Positions 1-8,506 of a stretch of DNA of 64,000 nucleotides are shown here, piece by piece. This DNA comes from Lithobates sylvaticus (lineage: Eukaryota; Chordata; Amphibia; Anura; Ranidae). The translations under genes and the position numbers were made by a program. The stretch lies in NCBI GenBank assembly GCA_028564925.1, contig CM053029.1, positions 433,649,398 through 433,713,397 of the forward strand, written 5' to 3'. The notes under the pieces are model-generated. The model searched no databases. It had not been told where the DNA came from and saw only the letters and a list, made by a program, of their open reading frames with translations. Every line of letters begins with the position of its first letter. The first letter of the stretch is position 1.

Positions 1-665
1 AATCGCCGATCACAATAGGAACAAACTCTGAAGGACTCCTCAGGAACACAGTTGTTTACCACAAATGAACTCAGTGGGTTAGGACCGTAAAAATAAAAGA
101 GATAAGGAGAACCTCCTCATAGTGTAAATCAATCCGGTAACGGAATAAATTTATTTAAAATTTCTTGTTTGTCAGATAAAACGGTCAAGGTAAAAACAAA
201 GACAAATCAAGAGATGAAAAAACAAACGCAGTGGTAATGTGTATAGCGTATCCGCCCTACGCGTTTCGTCTTACAAGACTTCTACAGGGGCATAGGCTAG
301 TAGACCACCTCTGCGTTATATATATACCACTATAATAATACATAAAGGTTAACACCTGAGCTCATTGGAGGCAGTCACACTTCCGGTTGTACACTCCCAT
401 GGGTCAAAAAATGATCCAATTGGTTGGAAACAGCCAATCAGGATAGCAACTTACCAAATTGGGAGGGTTTGATGTAACCACGACGAGTTGCATTAGACTG
501 TCCAGGTGTCAATATAAATAATAAAGATATCATAGGCTGTTGGGCATCATAGGCATCATATCATAGGCTGTTGGGCATCATGATCGTATACAGCCCTTAG
601 CACCAAGTACATCTAGAGAGTGTTCGTTTGGGCGCGAAAACGCCATGCTGCTTTAGGCGCGAAAA
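1..665 (-). repeat. PLE-A pLTR, 3' copy, partial
   Basis: Positions 1 to about 455 are the reverse complement of 13811-14278, and about 441-665 are the reverse complement of 5955-6177. In the plus-strand copy these blocks are followed by the leader-type block 14293-15181, so the complete pLTR is about 1.55 kb and here continues past the left edge. It carries a TATA-like run near 310-330 and a hammerhead-like motif at 254-291, both in minus orientation. Confidence 0.85.
254..291 (-). ncRNA. Hammerhead-ribozyme-like motif with variant core
   Basis: On the minus strand stem I is GCCC (291-288) with GGGC (257-254). The first core box (287-281) reads CTGTAGA where the hammerhead consensus is CTGANGA. 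Stem II is GTCTT with AAGAC, followed by GAAAC, a two-base loop and GTA as the cleavage triplet. Penelope elements are known to carry type I hammerheads in their pLTRs. Only the A6 position departs from consensus, and the plus-strand copy at 13976-14013 shows the same change, so it is a family trait or an old loss. Self-cleavage is doubtful. Confidence 0.6.
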
Positions 666-1521
666 AGCGGAGTACGCGTCACTCATGTGGGAGGACGTAA
701 GGTCACGTGCGTGACGAGCCTATACATGACAGATAGAGACGCACCCGTCCCCGGCCAGGCAACGCACGCGTAACACCGCGCACGCGCGACCAGCAACGTC
801 AAGAACGACGCGACGGTATCACCATACGGCCAATCCGCAAACACGTCATGGACGGTGACAGGCCCGTCCGTACTGGCGAGTGATGGATGCGAACATGGCG
901 GTCACGTTGACCTCGACGTGCGGCCACGTTAACCTCAACGTGCGTCACGTATGGAACCCACGTGATAAAAATGAGTAAACAATGTGATCACATGACGGAA
1001 CACATTAAGAGTAGACAAAGCCTGTATCCCAGAATGCTTCACGTAACAGGAAGACATCCATAAATCGCAGGACAATAGTCAGACAGTATTCTAATGGGAA
1101 TCTAGATATCCAAAGAACAATCAAACTAAACTCGAAAAAGGGACTTTATAATAAAATTCCGGAAACAGAAAAAAACTTATTTGAAAAAAATTTTAATTGG
1201 AAAAAATTGTTTATGGAAACCGGAGTCTGACTGTCTCCAATACCTAGACTCATAACATCCCCATGTCATTGTCATATTGGATAGACAACAGTAAACACAT
1301 ATAACGTTGGTATCCAAAAAGATGTTATAAGAGAAATATAATCAATTATTCATCATAGTATTAGTTATTCAATATAATAAAATCAATATAATAATAAAAT
1401 AAAATAAAAAGGAAGCAGAACAGGGCATGATAGTTAATGGTACAAGCAGAGGGAAAAAAGAGAAAAAAGAAAAATCTCCTTTTGAAAAGAACTTTCTCCA
1501 CTTCTCTCTTTAATGAATGTG
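666..1521 (-). other. PLE-A 3' noncoding region
   Basis: About 850 bases between the ORF2 stop and the pLTR, with no coding potential seen. The part from 600 to 960 is rich in CpG and ACGTG-type words; the part from 1100 to 1520 is A-rich on the plus strand. No other element was recognised inside. Confidence 0.6.
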
Positions 1522-3768
1522 TCAGGAGCGATTAATGAACGAGTTAATGTCCCAATCTACATTCATCCCATGTGGGGTATAACATTTAATCTGGTGTATC
1601 CAAAACGTTTCAAGTTTAGATACACCCCTAATCTTGGATTCTCCTCTCCAGTGGGCTGTAAACTTGTCAATTACTTGAAATTTTGAGCCCTCTGGATTTC
1701 TGTTATGACAGGACAGGTAGTGTTTGGGAACGCTATGATTCGTACGTCCTGCCCTAATTGCGGCGAGGTGTTCGTTTACTCTGATGGCGAAGGTTCTAAT
1801 AGTGCGTCCTATGTATTGCTTCCCACACGGACAAGTGATAAGGTAGACAATGTATTTAGTGTGGCAAGTTACAAAGCAATTCATTTCATAAACTTTCCCA
1901 GTCACACTGGACTTAAAGGAATCACATTTCCTGCGGCATGTGTTATTAACACACACGTTGCATTTACGACATGGGTAAAACCCTTTCATATTGTGAAAGA
2001 ATGTAGGTGGACTAGGAGGGTCGATAATATTAGGAGCAATCTTTCCCCTAAGGGACATAGCGCCTCTGTATATCACACCCGCTTTGTCAGGTAGTAGAGG
2101 TCCCAATACTTGATCATTTTTGAGGATCTTCCAGTGTTTAACCATAATTTCTTTGATTTGTCTGTGTTGGACTGAAAAATTAGTCACAAAGGACCATTTA
2201 TGCTTATTGTCTTTATTTTTTGGGGGATTCTCCACTAGTAAAGTCTCACGGTCAATTAAAGATATTTTCTGTATTTCGTCATCAATTTGTCCTGCCATAT
2301 AGCCTTTGTCTAAAAATCTCTGTTTGAGAATATCAGCCTGGTGGAAGAAATCAGGAAGAAACGAACAATTGCGCCTAATGCGCAAGAGTTGGCTACGAGG
2401 CACTGATTTCAACCATGAGGCGTGATGGCAGCTATCGACCGGAATGTAACCATTCCGGTCGGTAGTTTTGAAAAAAGTTTTAGTCGAAATATGACCTTCA
2501 CTGGCACTAATTTCCAGATCTAGAAAGTGAATAGTGGAGGTGCTAGCCTCATATGAGAGCTCAATGCCAATATCATTGTCATTTAGCATGGACATGAAAT
2601 CCTTGAGTGAATCCATAGAGCCTTTCCATAGGAGGAGGATGTCGTCGATGTACCTGGACCAAAACACAAGCTGTGGAGGGTCCAGAACCTGGACGACATC
2701 CTCCTCCCACTTCCCCATGAAAATATTCGCAAGGCTAGGGGCGAACTTAGCGCCCATAGCCACTCCCTTTGTTTGCAAATAATAATTACCATCGTACCAA
2801 AAATAATTGTGTTTGGTTGCATAATGTAACAAATCCATTATAAATCTCTTTTGGGTAAGAGAAATAGATTTATTGCGACCAAGAAACATGTCAACCGCTT
2901 TTAACCCTAAGTCATGAGGGATACATGTGTATAGAGAAGTGACGTCAGCCGTGACCATCAAAAGGTCACTGCTATACGTGACTTTTTGCAGTTTTGAGAT
3001 GGTATCTCTAGTATCCTTCAAGTATGAGGGTAAGGTCTTAACTAGGGGTTGTAAGTAGAAATCGATGTATTTCCCGATCCTAGAAGTGATGGAATCTATA
3101 CCACTCACGATTGGCCTACCGGGAGGGTTGTTAACATTTTTATGTACCTTAGGTAGATAATACATAATGGGTATTCTTGGCGCTACAGGTACGAGGTAAC
3201 TTTTTTCTTTTTTATCTAAAATCCCCAGTTGTGCCCCAGTGTCAACGAGGTCCATGAGAACTTTTTTGAAATCAGATGTAGGGTTTTTTGGTAAGGGAGA
3301 GTAAGTGTCAGAGTCACTCAGAATTCTCATCATTTCAGTATGATAGGCGATTCTGTCTAGTACGACAATCCCTCCCCCCTTATCCGCCGGGCGGATAACT
3401 AAATCCTTACGTTCACATAGAGATTTTAGTCCTACTTTGATGTCTGAGTTATTATGTATTCTTTTCTTTGGAAGATTCTCTAAGTCATTCAACACTAAGT
3501 CTCTGAAGACCTTGATTGAAGGTGCCACTGAGCACGGTGGGTTAAAAAGTGAGGGGTTGGCCAAACCTGAGTGTACAGTATTTGAAGAGAAATTGGAAAC
3601 AAGACTATTCCTAGGATTGGAGAGTATATAGCGTTGCACATTCAATTTTCGCACGTATTTTTGTACATCAATGAACGTGTGAAACTTATTCAGTTTCTTT
3701 GGAGGAACAAATTTTAGGCCCTTAGCAAGGACAGATTGTTCGGCCTCCGACAGTACTACATTACTCAA
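1522..3768 (-). CDS. PLE-A ORF2: reverse transcriptase with GIY-YIG endonuclease
   Basis: This is the replication enzyme of PLE-A, expected to copy element RNA at a nicked target in the nucleus. In the 748-codon reading from 3768, ADKGGG (about residue 128) is the DKG motif upstream of the RT core, ADVTSLYTCIP (about 274) holds the first catalytic Asp, and YIDD (373-376) the catalytic pair. Cysteines at about 600, 603, 606, 611 and 615 form a zinc-binding-like linker. The nuclease shows YIVYL (639), YIGRT (652), an Arg/His helix and a candidate catalytic Glu at 720. The codon at 3768 is TTG, not ATG, and the frame stays open upstream to 3891, inside ORF1. The first in-frame ATG lies beyond residue 140, after the DKG motif, so expression by -1 frameshifting or a non-AUG start is likely. 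Confidence 0.92.
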   Translation of the reverse strand: MSNVVLSEAEQSVLAKGLKFVPPKKLNKFHTFIDVQKYVRKLNVQRYILSNPRNSLVSNFSSNTVHSGLANPSLFNPPCSVAPSIKVFRDLVLNDLENLPKKRIHNNSDIKVGLKSLCERKDLVIRPADKGGGIVVLDRIAYHTEMMRILSDSDTYSPLPKNPTSDFKKVLMDLVDTGAQLGILDKKEKSYLVPVAPRIPIMYYLPKVHKNVNNPPGRPIVSGIDSITSRIGKYIDFYLQPLVKTLPSYLKDTRDTISKLQKVTYSSDLLMVTADVTSLYTCIPHDLGLKAVDMFLGRNKSISLTQKRFIMDLLHYATKHNYFWYDGNYYLQTKGVAMGAKFAPSLANIFMGKWEEDVVQVLDPPQLVFWSRYIDDILLLWKGSMDSLKDFMSMLNDNDIGIELSYEASTSTIHFLDLEISASEGHISTKTFFKTTDRNGYIPVDSCHHASWLKSVPRSQLLRIRRNCSFLPDFFHQADILKQRFLDKGYMAGQIDDEIQKISLIDRETLLVENPPKNKDNKHKWSFVTNFSVQHRQIKEIMVKHWKILKNDQVLGPLLPDKAGVIYRGAMSLRGKIAPNIIDPPSPPTFFHNMKGFYPCRKCNVCVNNTCRRKCDSFKSSVTGKVYEMNCFVTCHTKYIVYLITCPCGKQYIGRTIRTFAIRVNEHLAAIRAGRTNHSVPKHYLSCHNRNPEGSKFQVIDKFTAHWRGESKIRGVSKLETFWIHQIKCYTPHGMNVDWDINSFINRS

Positions 3769-3788
3769 ATTGAATATACCGCTATTTG

Positions 3789-3891
3789 CTATACTCGTTT
3801 TCTTTTCCCTGGAGCGCCGCCCCCCTCTGCAGCCCCGCTTTGTTCTTGTTTTCTGTTGTGGCTTTCCAACTCTCTGGGAAAACCCTGAGAG
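3789..3891 (-). promoter_or_regulatory. ORF1/ORF2 overlap with candidate -1 frameshift site
   Basis: The ORF2 frame opens just after a stop at 3894-3892 and overlaps the last 103 bases of ORF1 in the -1 frame. The heptamer GGGGGGC at 3825-3819 sits in ORF1 phase as G_GGG_GGC, which fits the X_XXY_YYZ slippery rule. There is no ATG in the ORF2 frame in the overlap or near the 3768 codon. A downstream stimulatory fold was not worked out. Confidence 0.45.
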
Positions 3892-4889
3892 TTAGCAGGT
3901 CTGGGTAGATTTTGATTATAATTATATGGTAACCTGTTAAATTGGCCATACTCCCTATCATTATATGCATAATGGGAATTATAATCATCCCTGGGTGCCT
4001 GTCCTCTAAGAGGGGAAAACCTGTTATGAGTGTATACAGGGGTTCTGTAGTTAGGTGGGTTGTGATAATCATTATAATACGAATTATCTCGCCTCGGTGA
4101 GTAGTCCTGATTGGGATATTCATGATGGGGTGCTAAGTCTTTTTTGCCCCTTCCTTTCCCTTTATTTCCTCTCCCTCTATTGTTCCCATTTTGAGGTGGT
4201 CCATGTCGGGGTGTTGGCGTATAAATGGTATTAGATTGGGACTGTCTGTTCTCATTGACATTCCGTTCTCCTCTACTTTGTGTTTGTAAAGTCTCTTTTA
4301 AAAGAGAAATTCTAGGTTCGGATTGATTAGAAACCTCCATGTGTGGTTCATCAAGATTTGAAGTGGTCAACGCCTGGTCTTTAGTCTGCCAGTTGAAGAC
4401 CAGCCCATTTTTATAATCAGTGTTATCTCGCATATATTTTTTCTGTTTTTTTATTTTCTGTTCCCTCTCTTCCTTTTCGAGATGATTTTTAAGATTAGTG
4501 GACAAAGTGGTATATTCTATAGTGGTTTTGTGTGGGAGGAGTTTATCTCTTATCTCTTTAATTTCCTTATCAATGGTTGTTCTCCTCAGACGTTTTTTGT
4601 CTATGAGAAATCCAAGTAGGGAAATACCGGCCTCATTAAAATAGTTGAACCATACGTCAAATTCCATGTCACCCTTTTGGGGATGTATATTCCATCTCAG
4701 CCCTCGGGGGACCATGCGTTCTTTGACGTATTGTTCTAAGAATGCAATATCCCATTCCAGATGAATCTCAGAGACCATTAAATTTTTTAGTCTCAAAAAT
4801 GCACCAGCCAACTCTGAATCAGCAGTAGTGGGGGTGAAAACACCATCGGTGTTGAATGAGCGGTTCGTTCTATAGTGAAAAACATCCAT
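3789..4889 (-). CDS. PLE-A ORF1: coiled-coil, basic accessory protein
   Basis: The 366-codon ORF starts with ATG and ends 20 bases before the 3768 codon of ORF2. Residues 1-115 form a folded-looking part containing FLEQYV, PRGLRW and an FNEAGIS segment. Residues 115-165 are Lys/Glu-rich and likely helical. The rest is low-complexity, rich in Arg, Gly, Asn, Pro and Tyr, with a GRGNKGKGRGKK patch and a KRKRV tail that could be a nuclear signal. The N-terminal part aligns with ORF1 of PLE-B (FLERYI, PQGLR) and with the fragment at 49700-50008. A role in binding element RNA is an inference; no named domain was recognised. Confidence 0.8.
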   Translation of the reverse strand: MDVFHYRTNRSFNTDGVFTPTTADSELAGAFLRLKNLMVSEIHLEWDIAFLEQYVKERMVPRGLRWNIHPQKGDMEFDVWFNYFNEAGISLLGFLIDKKRLRRTTIDKEIKEIRDKLLPHKTTIEYTTLSTNLKNHLEKEEREQKIKKQKKYMRDNTDYKNGLVFNWQTKDQALTTSNLDEPHMEVSNQSEPRISLLKETLQTQSRGERNVNENRQSQSNTIYTPTPRHGPPQNGNNRGRGNKGKGRGKKDLAPHHEYPNQDYSPRRDNSYYNDYHNPPNYRTPVYTHNRFSPLRGQAPRDDYNSHYAYNDREYGQFNRLPYNYNQNLPRPANSQGFPRELESHNRKQEQSGAAEGGGAPGKRKRV

Positions 4890-5951
4890 TCCTATTTATA
4901 AGGATGGTGTTCAAAACATAGAAAAAAATCTAACAGATTAATTGGTGAAACACTGTGAAGTATGTGGATACCTCTCAGGAAAAATAGTAATACTAAAATT
5001 AACAGTGTGAATGATAATATCGTATTAAACCATTGGGGGAGCTGCAGCTGAAATGTCAAACAAGTCAGAATATATATATAAGGATGCAGCTGCGCTTCCC
5101 CTATGAGGAGCTGCCGACACAACAATATGACAATATTGTGAAGAAAATATAAAAGTGGGTAAGTGTGGCGCTTAGAAATTTGTATCTGATCGGTAGCTGC
5201 AAAAGGGAATTAAATCCCTATTACACTGCCATCGTCCAGATTTTAGTGATTAACCACCATATACATAAAAAATGGTGGGAGAGTGCGAATATAAACAGTC
5301 CACGTCAGAACTATTTATACAAATGAACATAAAAAGTGAAAAATAAATTTACAAAACGTCTTGGTTATTCACATATATGAATTTGTTAAATGGCATAACA
5401 TGTGAACTAGGAAGTACTGTAATAATGTATAAAGACACTAGGGTATCGTGATATTCAAGGATGGATATCCTACAATGTGTTATAAATGGTATTTAACACC
5501 ACAACCATAACCTCAAATTTAGGTGAGTATAGTGTAATCATGACCGATACACCTGTGCAATTAGAGAAAATGTCCTTCATAAAAGTGACACGCTGAATAG
5601 TGACATATACAAAAAATAAATACAAATCAAGCAAGTGCTATTGTGACACGTGTTGAGATTGGCTTGATGTATGAATTCAAGCGTCCAAGTAGATAAAGCT
5701 CATATATGATGGTGTACTGATATTCCCAAAATGTTGTATAATGTTCATCAACGTAACATCCTCATATATTTTGGACGGCGTCTAGAACTCTATGAAGTAA
5801 GAATGGGATCTGGTACGCTTACCATCAAAGATGGACCCACTGACCGTTGGTGAGGGGTCGGATAAGGCTTGAGTGTGCCGGTAGGTGATGTTTGCAGAGT
5901 GATGGATCCAGATCAGGAAGCTGGGAGGACAAGACTGGGCCGGCACCACTC
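4890..5951 (-). repeat. PLE-A 5' leader; distal part is pLTR sequence
   Basis: The block 5951 to about 5066 is repeated in opposite orientation at 14293-15181, which marks it as the downstream segment of the PLE-A pLTR. The last 176 bases before the ORF1 ATG lack that second copy. A TATA-like run lies near 5070-5080. No coding potential is seen. Confidence 0.8.
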
Positions 5952-5954
5952 CAT

Positions 5955-6177
5955 TTTTTCGCGCCTAAAACAGCATGGCGTTTTCGCGCACAAACGAACA
6001 CTCTCTAGATGTACTTGGTGCTAAGGGCTGTATACGATCATGATGCCCAACAGCCTATGATATGATGCCTATGATGCCCAACAGCCTATGATATCTTTAT
6101 TATTTATATTGACACCTGGACAGTCTAATGCAACTCGTCGTGGTTACATCAAACCCTCCCAATTTGGTAAGTTACTA
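5955..6177 (+). repeat. Inverted PLE-A pLTR, first segment
   Basis: Reverse complement of 441-665 with few differences. It stands head to head with the PLE-A leader, whose pLTR-type block ends at 5951. It continues at 13811 after the PLE-B insertion. Inverted partial pLTRs at the 5' end are a known PLE arrangement. Confidence 0.85.
6166..6177 (+). repeat. Target-site duplication of PLE-B, left copy
   Basis: GGTAAGTTACTA here and at 13811-13822 bracket PLE-B exactly. The uninterrupted relative at 441-460 (reverse complement) reads GGTAAGTTGCTA once, so it serves as the empty site. One further T matches on the right of both copies, so the duplication is 12 or 13 bp. Confidence 0.88.
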
Positions 6178-6441
6178 TACAAAGAAAAGGAAACAAGGGG
6201 GTTTAGCCAGCCTGACGGACTCTCTCGGCACCTGAACAAAGACGGGTATTACATAGTATATGTTTCATTTATTTATTTAGAAAAAAGTTATACATAATAA
6301 TATATACAGATTATTGAGAAAAAAAAATAAAAATGAAATATTTGTACCAGAATTAGCCAACACATAATGATATATATCGACACTACTAATTACATTTACA
6401 GAGTTTACATGCTGGATAGAGGATGGTTGACGCGTTTCGCT
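6178..6441 (-). repeat. Inverted pLTR piece at the 5' end of PLE-B
   Basis: Reverse complement of 6812-7076. It forms a fold-back of about 264 bp with a loop of about 370 bp. Its inner end falls inside the hammerhead motif, 12 bases from the predicted cleavage point after 6824. Confidence 0.85.
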
Positions 6442-7115
6442 TTTTTTTTTTTTTTGTTGTTTTTTCCCCCCACAACCCCACCCCCCCCTTTTCCTCCTGG
6501 TCTCTCTCTTTCAGCATCTGCATTGCTGCAAATTAACAAAGCTGATGACAACTTCTTTCTTATGAAAAGGTTCTTTTAATTGAATTTTGATACACACATA
6601 CCGGATACCTTGCAAATTAGCAAGATATACTTATTAGGTAGGTTACTAATCTAATTATCCATAGTTTGAAAAACATTGACATGCATATTTTTGGATAGGA
6701 AAAGGTGGGCTTTTGTTGTGGCTGATCTGTGACTAACTCTCACTTCTTACCACTCTTGTAATAATACAGACAGAGAAATTATGGATCCAATTTGGTTCTG
6801 ATGAAGCTAAGAGCGAAACGCGTCAACCATCCTCTATCCAGCATGTAAACTCTGTAAATGTAATTAGTAGTGTCGATATATATCATTATGTGTTGGCTAA
6901 TTCTGGTACAAATATTTCATTTTTATTTTTTTTTTCTCAATAATCTGTATATATTATTATGTATAACTTTTTTCTAAATAAATAAATGAAACATATACTA
7001 TGTAATACCCGTCTTTGTTCAGGTGCCGAGAGAGTCCGTCAGGCTGGCTAAACCCCCTTGTTTCCTTTTCTTTGTATACTTATTAGGACGAGGTACCACC
7101 CATAGCTTTCTCCAC
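6442..7115 (+). repeat. PLE-B 5' pLTR
   Basis: Opens with a T-rich then C-rich tract (6440-6490) and matches 13107-13809 directly. No difference was noted between the copies outside the homopolymer tract. Contains the hammerhead motif at 6793-6829. The sequence 7116-7424 between it and ORF1 is leader with no ORF seen. Confidence 0.88.
6793..6829 (+). ncRNA. Type I hammerhead ribozyme motif, 5' pLTR
   Basis: Stem I is TGGTT (6793-6797) with AACCA (6825-6829). The core box CTGATGA (6798-6804) matches consensus. Stem II is GCT/AGC with a 3-base loop and one extra A before it. GAAAC (6815-6819), a GC loop and GTC (6822-6824) complete a minimal stem III, with predicted cleavage after 6824. This is the compact form described for Penelope elements. 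The short stems II and III suggest weak activity as a monomer. Confidence 0.82.
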
Positions 7116-7424
7116 AAATTTTCTCAATATTTATAGAGCCGAAGAGGCTCACTCTTTAGCTACGGGCATATCCACCATAGACGCATATGTGCATGGTGGA
7201 AGGAACAAATTAATAACTACATTGTTGATTATGTAATATTTAAATTTTCACTAATAGTTTTTTTACTAAATTTGCGGATTTTACTGTGCTCTTCAACCTT
7301 CGGGCACCTCACTCACTTTTTTGTCCACTTATAGGATGTTGGACGCTCTAGGATCACATTTCTAACGTATTTTTTCCTCCCCCTATTTTTTTCCCCCCTA
7401 GTCTCTCTTTAAGAGAATTAAGCA

Positions 7425-8492
7425 ATGACGGACTATACCGGCTCTGAATGGGACGGACTAATGTCTAAACTACATAAGGAATGTGGTGATGATCATGGGA
7501 TTGAACTGGAGATAGAGGTATTGATAACGAAATTAAAACAGGCACTTGAACGTAAGTCAAATCTATTCTGGCAAGTCAAATTTTTGGAGAGATATATCAG
7601 AGAAGGCCTGAATCCTCAGGGTCTGAGAATTCAGGTCTTCCCAAATCTATGGGATACAAATATGGATTTCAAACAAAAATGGGAGTCCAATTTACAGGAA
7701 TGTACAGCAAAGATGATGGGAGCGCTTATTGAGCATTACAATAAAGACATCAAAGATCTTGATGTCGAAATAATAGAATTCCAGAAACAAAATCTTTCCC
7801 TCTGTGCCCATCCGAAGTTCCTTGAAAAGGACAAAGGACTTAAGGAATATCTAGAAAAATATAATAAAGACCTTATATATAAAAAAGATATTAAGTTTAT
7901 TAGGGACAAAATGGCATTCAATGGTAAATATGCATATAGATGGCCGCAACGAGGAGGAAAACAGGGGAGAAGGAACCTAAAAAGATATGAGCAAAACATT
8001 GATAAAACACAATCACAAAGTGATGGGGATCATAGAGATGGAACAGATTCCGACTCATCTAATTTCTCATACTCGGCTCGTCCGACACATTCCATACCCC
8101 CCACACGGGGGAGGGGAAGAAATAGAGGGTCTAGAAAAAGACAAACAACAGGAGAGGGAAACCATAAGGGAGGAAAGGATAAAAGAACAAGAGACTACCC
8201 GGTAGACAACCATGATGATCATGAAATTAGAACAACTGGCTTGATAGGGATAGATCCCCGCCAACTAACTCCCAACGAACCGCCAGAATCGGAACCCCTC
8301 ACAGGAGCAAATAGAGCTCCCCTGTTACAGCCCTCCACTCCCTATGCACACCCCAATACCCCACGAAATGGAGGAACCATCTCTAAAAATATTAAGGATA
8401 AGGTTTTTCAGTTGTTCCCCCCCACTCAGGACCCCCCCAATCGCACACCCACCTCACAAAGCCTGGAGAAATTTGCTTACAGGGACAGATAG
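7425..8492 (+). CDS. PLE-B ORF1: accessory nucleic-acid-binding-like protein
   Basis: The 355-codon ORF starts with ATG. The N-terminal 150 residues hold a conserved block (FLERYIREGLNPQGLR, NMDFKQKW) that aligns with PLE-A ORF1 in spacing and in hydrophobic positions, followed by a Lys-rich helical stretch. From about residue 165 the chain is Arg/Lys/Gly/Ser-rich, with RGRGRNRGSRKR-type patches, and it ends in a Pro/Thr-rich tail. No named family was recognised. A chaperone or packaging role for element RNA is inferred from its charge and position. ORF2 begins 14 bases past its stop, with its open frame reaching back into this ORF. Confidence 0.82.
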   Translation: MTDYTGSEWDGLMSKLHKECGDDHGIELEIEVLITKLKQALERKSNLFWQVKFLERYIREGLNPQGLRIQVFPNLWDTNMDFKQKWESNLQECTAKMMGALIEHYNKDIKDLDVEIIEFQKQNLSLCAHPKFLEKDKGLKEYLEKYNKDLIYKKDIKFIRDKMAFNGKYAYRWPQRGGKQGRRNLKRYEQNIDKTQSQSDGDHRDGTDSDSSNFSYSARPTHSIPPTRGRGRNRGSRKRQTTGEGNHKGGKDKRTRDYPVDNHDDHEIRTTGLIGIDPRQLTPNEPPESEPLTGANRAPLLQPSTPYAHPNTPRNGGTISKNIKDKVFQLFPPTQDPPNRTPTSQSLEKFAYRDR

Positions 8493-8506
8493 AAAAACAG
8501 CTGCAG
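8402..8506 (+). promoter_or_regulatory. ORF1/ORF2 overlap with two candidate -1 slippery runs
   Basis: The ORF2 frame is open from 8402, overlapping ORF1 by about 91 bases in the -1 frame, the same relation as in PLE-A. Two runs of seven C (8417-8423 and 8432-8438) both lie as C_CCC_CCC in ORF1 phase. The codon at 8507 is GTG and no ATG precedes the conserved N-terminus of ORF2, so frameshifting, reinitiation or a non-AUG start is needed to make it. Confidence 0.45.

Larger units (their letters stand above)
1..5951 (-). mobile_element. PLE-A, Penelope-like retroelement (runs off left edge)
   Basis: Read on the minus strand this is a 5' leader (5951 to 4890), ORF1, ORF2, a 3' noncoding stretch, then pLTR sequence reaching the window edge. 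ORF2 joins a reverse transcriptase to a GIY-YIG nuclease, the defining layout of endonuclease-bearing Penelope-like elements. Both ORFs are open throughout. The pLTR copies visible here (1-665 against the plus-strand copy at 5955-6177 and 13811-14278) differ by scattered substitutions, so this insertion is older than PLE-B. The right end meets an inverted pLTR head to head. The subfamily (Neptune, Poseidon or other) cannot be decided by eye. Confidence 0.88.
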
